Assembly: GCA_030613915.1 (NCBI GenBank)
Contig: JAUWKY010000100.1
Location: 1 to 7,742, forward strand
Source of the DNA: Syntrophobacterales bacterium
GTDB taxonomy: Bacteria > Desulfobacterota > Syntrophobacteria > BM002
Direction: 5' to 3'
DNA length: 7,742 nt
The position numbers and the translations under genes were made by a program. The notes under the pieces are model-generated. The model saw only the letters and a program-made list of their open reading frames with translations. It searched no databases and was not told where the DNA came from. Positions 4,831 to 7,742 of this stretch are shown here, in pieces. Position 1 is the first letter of the stretch. Each line of letters starts with the position of its first letter.

Positions 4831-4865
4831 CCTGCCTGCTGCCCGCTGGGTAGTGCCTAGTGGCT
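4831..4865. repeat. 7-bp array running into the livM stop codon
   Basis: Units cctgcct, gctgccc, gctgggt, agtgcct, agtggct keep a 7-bp spacing. On the minus strand this is the ggcagca word of 113-147 and 3916-3929. The final unit overlaps the livM stop codon (4864-4866). Confidence 0.65.
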
Positions 4866-5778
4866 ACGACTGCCTTGCTCTCTGTATTCCAATGAAAATA
4901 AGAAGAATGCCGTAGAGGCTCAAGCGAAAGCTGGGCACTGTGGTCCAGATAAATTCCTGGGCTGCGGAGAGGATGAGAGCTCCCAGTAGAGGACCCCAGG
5001 TGGTTCCTGGCTTGAGGAGCAAACACATAAGCAGCGGAGCAAGAGAATTTTCCAGGCCGAAAGCCTCCGCCGGGATCACAAAAGATATCTCTCGTGCATG
5101 CAGTCCTCCTGCCAGGGCTGCCGGAACTGCGCTGAAGATTAATGCCAGCCTTTTTACTTGCCCGCAGTTTATCCCCACTGATTCGGCCATTTCTTCGCTT
5201 TCCCGTATTGAGCTGAGCTTCAGCCCCAATCTCGATCCACAGAGAAGCCAGTGCACCCCAACTACTATCAAACTCAAGATTAAGGAAAGAGAATAGGTCA
5301 ACATTGGGTCATGGTTTGGCGGCAGAGAAAGACCGGCAGCCCCCCCGGTCCACCATGATAGGTTATTTGTCAACTGGCCGCCCAGCAATAGGAGGCCCAG
5401 CGTGGCCAAGGCAAACACGGCTCCATGTAAGCGAAAGAGTGGCAGGCTCAGAAGGGCAGCAGCCGGTAGGGCCAGACATGCCGCCAGCAGGAGGGCGAGA
5501 AGAAGCGGCTGGCTCTGATTTAGAGCCAGTGCTGTGGTGTAAGCGCCAAGGCCGAAGAACAGTCCATGTCCCAAATAGAGATAACCCAACAGGCCGCCCA
5601 CCACGTCGTAGCTCAGTGCCATTGTTACATACAGCAGGATGGTAAAAAGAAGAATTCTGGCGTAATCACCCCAGAGGCTGGGGACGAGAAGCAAGAGTAT
5701 GGTCAGACCAGAAACGGCAATGAAGACCAGGCCCAGCCGTTTCAATTTTGTAAGCTTATCTTTCGATTTCAGCAACAT
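4864..5778 (-). CDS. livM: Branched-chain amino acid ABC transporter permease LivM
   Basis: This is one of two membrane permeases of a HAAT-family uptake system. The 304-residue protein has about eight or nine hydrophobic helices after a basic N-terminus. The LivM signature GYLYLGHGLFFGLGAYTTAL is at 65-84. The cytoplasmic EAA-like loop that contacts the ATPase is at about 191-225 (RESEEMAESVGINCGQVKRLAL). Near 251-268, where the family usually has GG-x-GT-x-x-GP, this protein has LLLKPGTTWGPLLGA, so the glycine pair is missing. It ends abruptly at GIQRARQS, without the usual PxGL tail. The start ATG has GGATGAG just upstream. It is the last liv gene, 85 bp after livH across an AT-rich gap (5779-5863) with no clear structure. 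Substrate specificity cannot be read from the sequence; amides or urea are possible. Confidence 0.88.
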   Translation of the reverse strand: MLLKSKDKLTKLKRLGLVFIAVSGLTILLLLVPSLWGDYARILLFTILLYVTMALSYDVVGGLLGYLYLGHGLFFGLGAYTTALALNQSQPLLLALLLAACLALPAAALLSLPLFRLHGAVFALATLGLLLLGGQLTNNLSWWTGGAAGLSLPPNHDPMLTYSLSLILSLIVVGVHWLLCGSRLGLKLSSIRESEEMAESVGINCGQVKRLALIFSAVPAALAGGLHAREISFVIPAEAFGLENSLAPLLMCLLLKPGTTWGPLLGALILSAAQEFIWTTVPSFRLSLYGILLIFIGIQRARQS

Positions 5779-5863
5779 CTCATCCAGGTATGGGGGCCTG
5801 ATTATAATTTATAGAGTACTTTAACTAATACAAGTTTATTGTTTTTATATTCGTATGTTATAG

Positions 5864-6754
5864 TTATTTATTTCTAGTATTTGCTCTGGCAATAAACAAT
5901 CCTTGAGGTCGCCAGCAAAGGAAGGCGAGTAGCAAGGCAACAGAGAGGAAATTGGCCCAATGGGCCCCAAAAGGTGTAGCGAGCATGGTTTCCAGAGTGC
6001 CGAGTGCCAGCCCACCAGCGAGTGGTCGAGTGAGGGATCCGCTTCCACTTATGACAACAATAAAAAGCGCTTTCAGTGTTAATGGCAGGCCGAGATGAGG
6101 ACTGACTGTAAACAGGGTGACGTAAAAAAGGCCTGCCATGGCAGCAAGGGCGGTAGCCATGGCGAAGGCGACGCCAGTGACTCGAGTTAGAGAGATCCCT
6201 ACCAAGGTGGCCCCAGTGGGTTCCTGGGAAAGAGCCCGGAGACGCCGACCACTGTCGGTGCGACTGAGCCATAATTGTAAAGCTGCTGAGATAGCCAGCA
6301 TGAGGATAAGCACAACTAATCTACTGCCGGGCAGATAAATCTGCCCCAGTTTGATAGTACCGAATGGGCTCATCAAGCCAGCCATGGAGCGGTCCCATAA
6401 AGTTAAGGTCCCTTCTTCCAGTATAAAGGCCAGGCCAAGAGTTATGAGCAATGCCGGGATCAATAAGGCATCAGAGGAACGTTTGAGGGAGGACTGAAGG
6501 AGGCAGCGAAATGTTAGCCAGCCTAGACCGGCAAATATAAGTGGCACCAAGATAAAGCCTGGGAGGATGCCGGCGGGCCAGAACTCATGAATGGCCTGAA
6601 AGGTGAAGCCGGCCAGGACAAGAAATCCTCCGTGGGCCAGGTTCAGCAGACCGAGCACCCCAAAACAAAGGGCCAAGCCCACAGCAACCATGGCGTAGAT
6701 GCCGCCAAGGAGCAGGCCGCTAAGGAACAGCTGGGTGAACGTTACTAGGTCCAT
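5864..6754 (-). CDS. livH: Branched-chain amino acid ABC transporter permease LivH
   Basis: This is the second permease of the system, pairing with LivM in the inner membrane. The 296-residue protein has about eight hydrophobic helices. The family start GLLLGGIYAMVAVGLAL (13-29) is followed by GLLNLAHGGFLVLAG (35-49). The EAA-type loop TDSGRRLRALSQEP (166-179), then TGATLVGIS, should contact the ATPase. It ends with CWRPQGLF, matching the common RPxGL terminus. Length is normal for LivH (about 290-310). The ATG at 6754 aligns with the usual family start, but no Shine-Dalgarno sequence is present. Instead the 3' arm of a 9-bp stem lies where one is expected, so translation may depend on livK upstream. 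Confidence 0.92.
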   Translation of the reverse strand: MDLVTFTQLFLSGLLLGGIYAMVAVGLALCFGVLGLLNLAHGGFLVLAGFTFQAIHEFWPAGILPGFILVPLIFAGLGWLTFRCLLQSSLKRSSDALLIPALLITLGLAFILEEGTLTLWDRSMAGLMSPFGTIKLGQIYLPGSRLVVLILMLAISAALQLWLSRTDSGRRLRALSQEPTGATLVGISLTRVTGVAFAMATALAAMAGLFYVTLFTVSPHLGLPLTLKALFIVVISGSGSLTRPLAGGLALGTLETMLATPFGAHWANFLSVALLLAFLCWRPQGLFIARANTRNK

Positions 6755-6762
6755 TCGATTGC

Positions 6763-6810
6763 AATCAAAGGTTTACTAAAACACTCATATCCCACATCGT
6801 GCCTTTGATT
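6763..6810 (-). promoter_or_regulatory. Intercistronic stem-loop directly before livH
   Basis: On the minus strand AATCAAAGG (6810-6802) and CCTTTGATT (6771-6763) are a perfect 9-bp inverted repeat with a 30-base loop. The downstream arm ends eight bases before the livH ATG and covers the expected ribosome-binding site. A perfect 10-bp palindrome GATTGCAATC (6757-6766) overlaps that arm. The stem could lower livH and livM expression relative to livK, or protect the livK mRNA 3' end; both are inference. Confidence 0.45.
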
Positions 6811-6837
6811 CTGCCTGCTGGCACACGCCTTGCGCCT
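6810..6837. repeat. Weak four-unit 7-bp array between livK and livH
   Basis: Units tctgcct, gctggca, cacgcct, tgcgcct share a 7-bp spacing but are degenerate. The word is like the inverse of the cag/ggcag arrays elsewhere. It is the only hint of the repeat family inside an operon, and it could be chance. Confidence 0.35.
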
Positions 6838-6839
6838 TT

Positions 6840-7742
6840 TTATCGTTCGTCCCAAGCCGGTGTGGGGTATATATGCTTCCCTGTTGCCACCTCAGATGGC
6901 CAGATGATCTGGTAGGTACCGTTTTGGATTTGAGATGGGTATGTGTTAATTGCGCCAACGCCGTTCTCTGCGAACCATATGGGTCCACCTATGGTTGTAA
7001 TCCTCAAATCTTTCAATGTCTTCATGAGGACCGCAGGCTCCAAAGTGCCCGCCTGACCGAGAGCCGCCTCCGCGATTTCAAAGGCCATCATGTAAGCCGG
7101 AGACCAGGGATAGTCATCCAGATCGATCTTTGCTTCTTTAAGGAGAGCCAGGAAGCGCTCTGGGTTACTGTATTTCATGCCAGGCTCCCAGTATGACTGC
7201 CCCACCACGTAGTCGGCAGCAGCTCCTAAAGGTTGCTGGAACACACCGCTGTGATGTATGGCATGGAATTCCCGGGGAGTGAGATTCAATTCTCTTGCCT
7301 GTTTCATGAAGGCCACTGCAAAAGGAATGTTGGAAGATACGTAGACAATGTCGGGATCGAGCTTTTTGAGCTTGAGGATGACGGGAGTAAAGTCGCCGAC
7401 ATCCGGAGGGAGCACTTCGCCAGCCAGCACCTTGAGCCCTGCCTGCTCTGCCAATTGCCGCGAACCTTTGTACACTCCCACAGGATGGAGAGTGTCTTCC
7501 ACCACGAATCCCACCGATTTGGCCTTGCCTTCTGCTTGGATCATCTCCCAATAGCGATAGGTGTATCTGGATGCGGTATCGATTACGCAGACGATCCACT
7601 TGAAACCACGGTTGTAGACCTTTGGGGAATTGGCACAGATTGCTATGAATGGCACCTGGTGCTGTTCGGATGCTGTGCTAGCAGCAAAGGTGAGGGGGCT
7701 GCTGTAGGGACCGAAGAGCAAATCAACCCGATCCACGGTTAC
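6840..7742 (-). CDS. livK: ABC transporter substrate-binding protein, LivK type (partial)
   Basis: This is the periplasmic ligand-binding component of the transporter encoded by livH and livM. Only the C-terminal 300 residues are present: the frame is open to the right edge, and the N-terminus with its signal peptide (probably about 90-110 residues) lies outside. The GTG at 7736 is an internal valine, not a start. Recognisable features of the Peripla_BP_6 fold (COG0683) include VDLLFGPYSS near the visible start, VGFVVEDT, PDVGDFTPVILKLKKLDPDIVYVSS, and the C-terminal IGGPIWFAENG followed by QIQNGTYQIIWPSEVATGKHIYP. The last segment is typical of HAAT binding proteins. The gene is 85 bp upstream of livH in the same orientation, first in the visible order livK-livH-livM. 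The ligand may be a branched-chain amino acid, an amide or another small polar compound. Confidence 0.88.
   Translation of the reverse strand, partial: VTVDRVDLLFGPYSSPLTFAASTASEQHQVPFIAICANSPKVYNRGFKWIVCVIDTASRYTYRYWEMIQAEGKAKSVGFVVEDTLHPVGVYKGSRQLAEQAGLKVLAGEVLPPDVGDFTPVILKLKKLDPDIVYVSSNIPFAVAFMKQARELNLTPREFHAIHHSGVFQQPLGAAADYVVGQSYWEPGMKYSNPERFLALLKEAKIDLDDYPWSPAYMMAFEIAEAALGQAGTLEPAVLMKTLKDLRITTIGGPIWFAENGVGAINTYPSQIQNGTYQIIWPSEVATGKHIYPTPAWDER

Noticed and set aside
5304..5645. 113-aa plus-strand frame inside livM
   Set aside because: It is the complement of the livM coding sequence, Pro/Arg/Gly-rich, a typical shadow frame.
7165..7599. 144-aa minus-strand frame inside livK
   Set aside because: It is an alternative frame of livK, rich in Arg, Ser and His, without its own ribosome site.
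1..7742. tRNA or rRNA genes
   Set aside because: I saw no cloverleaf with a T-arm GTTCGA-type motif in the intergenic regions and no rRNA-like sequence. The GGTTCGTACC at 2718-2727 recalls a T-arm, but there are no other arms.

Overview
The window looks like a chromosomal segment of a Gram-negative, mesophilic proteobacterium. A member of the former Deltaproteobacteria (Desulfobacterota) is my best guess. The reasons are a true RpoH-type sigma factor carrying the RpoH box, an hflK-hflC pair of the short type, a periplasmic-binding-protein ABC transporter of the branched-chain amino acid (HAAT) family, moderate GC content, and intergenic DNA full of short degenerate tandem repeats. The taxonomic call is inference only.

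Layout. Positions 1-407 hold no convincing gene: 49-289 is a chain of short-period repeat arrays, and a likely promoter lies at 318-346. A plus-strand operon follows: a 62-aa two-helix membrane protein (408-596), hflK (632-1669) and hflC (1671-2627). Convergent to it, on the minus strand, is rpoH (2782-3756). The 150 bp between hflC and rpoH hold a perfect palindrome, a possible promoter and a strong plus-strand terminator, so they may encode a small RNA or form overlapping 3' ends. Upstream of rpoH, 3861-4084 is a second repeat cluster. A lone 152-aa protein of unknown function (4160-4618) follows, then a third repeat cluster (4639-4865). The rest is a minus-strand ABC transporter operon in the order livK (partial, running off the right edge), livH, livM.

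How the genes fit together. In E. coli, HflK and HflC form a membrane complex around the FtsH protease, and FtsH degrades RpoH, the heat-shock sigma factor. Here the modulators of the protease and its classical substrate sit tail to tail, which suggests a membrane/heat-shock quality-control neighbourhood. The liv genes encode a separate high-affinity uptake system; its two ATPase genes are not visible.

The most unusual aspect is the intergenic DNA. At least a dozen arrays have quite different unit sequences, yet nearly all have a period of exactly 7 bp, and a few have 8 or 9 bp. Different words abut directly. One composite (9-bp block, then 7-bp block, then 8-bp block) recurs in the same order in opposite orientations at 199-289 and 4639-4719. 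The period seems conserved while the word is not. This resembles in kind the heptameric STRR repeats known from cyanobacteria, but the sequences differ and I do not recognise the family.
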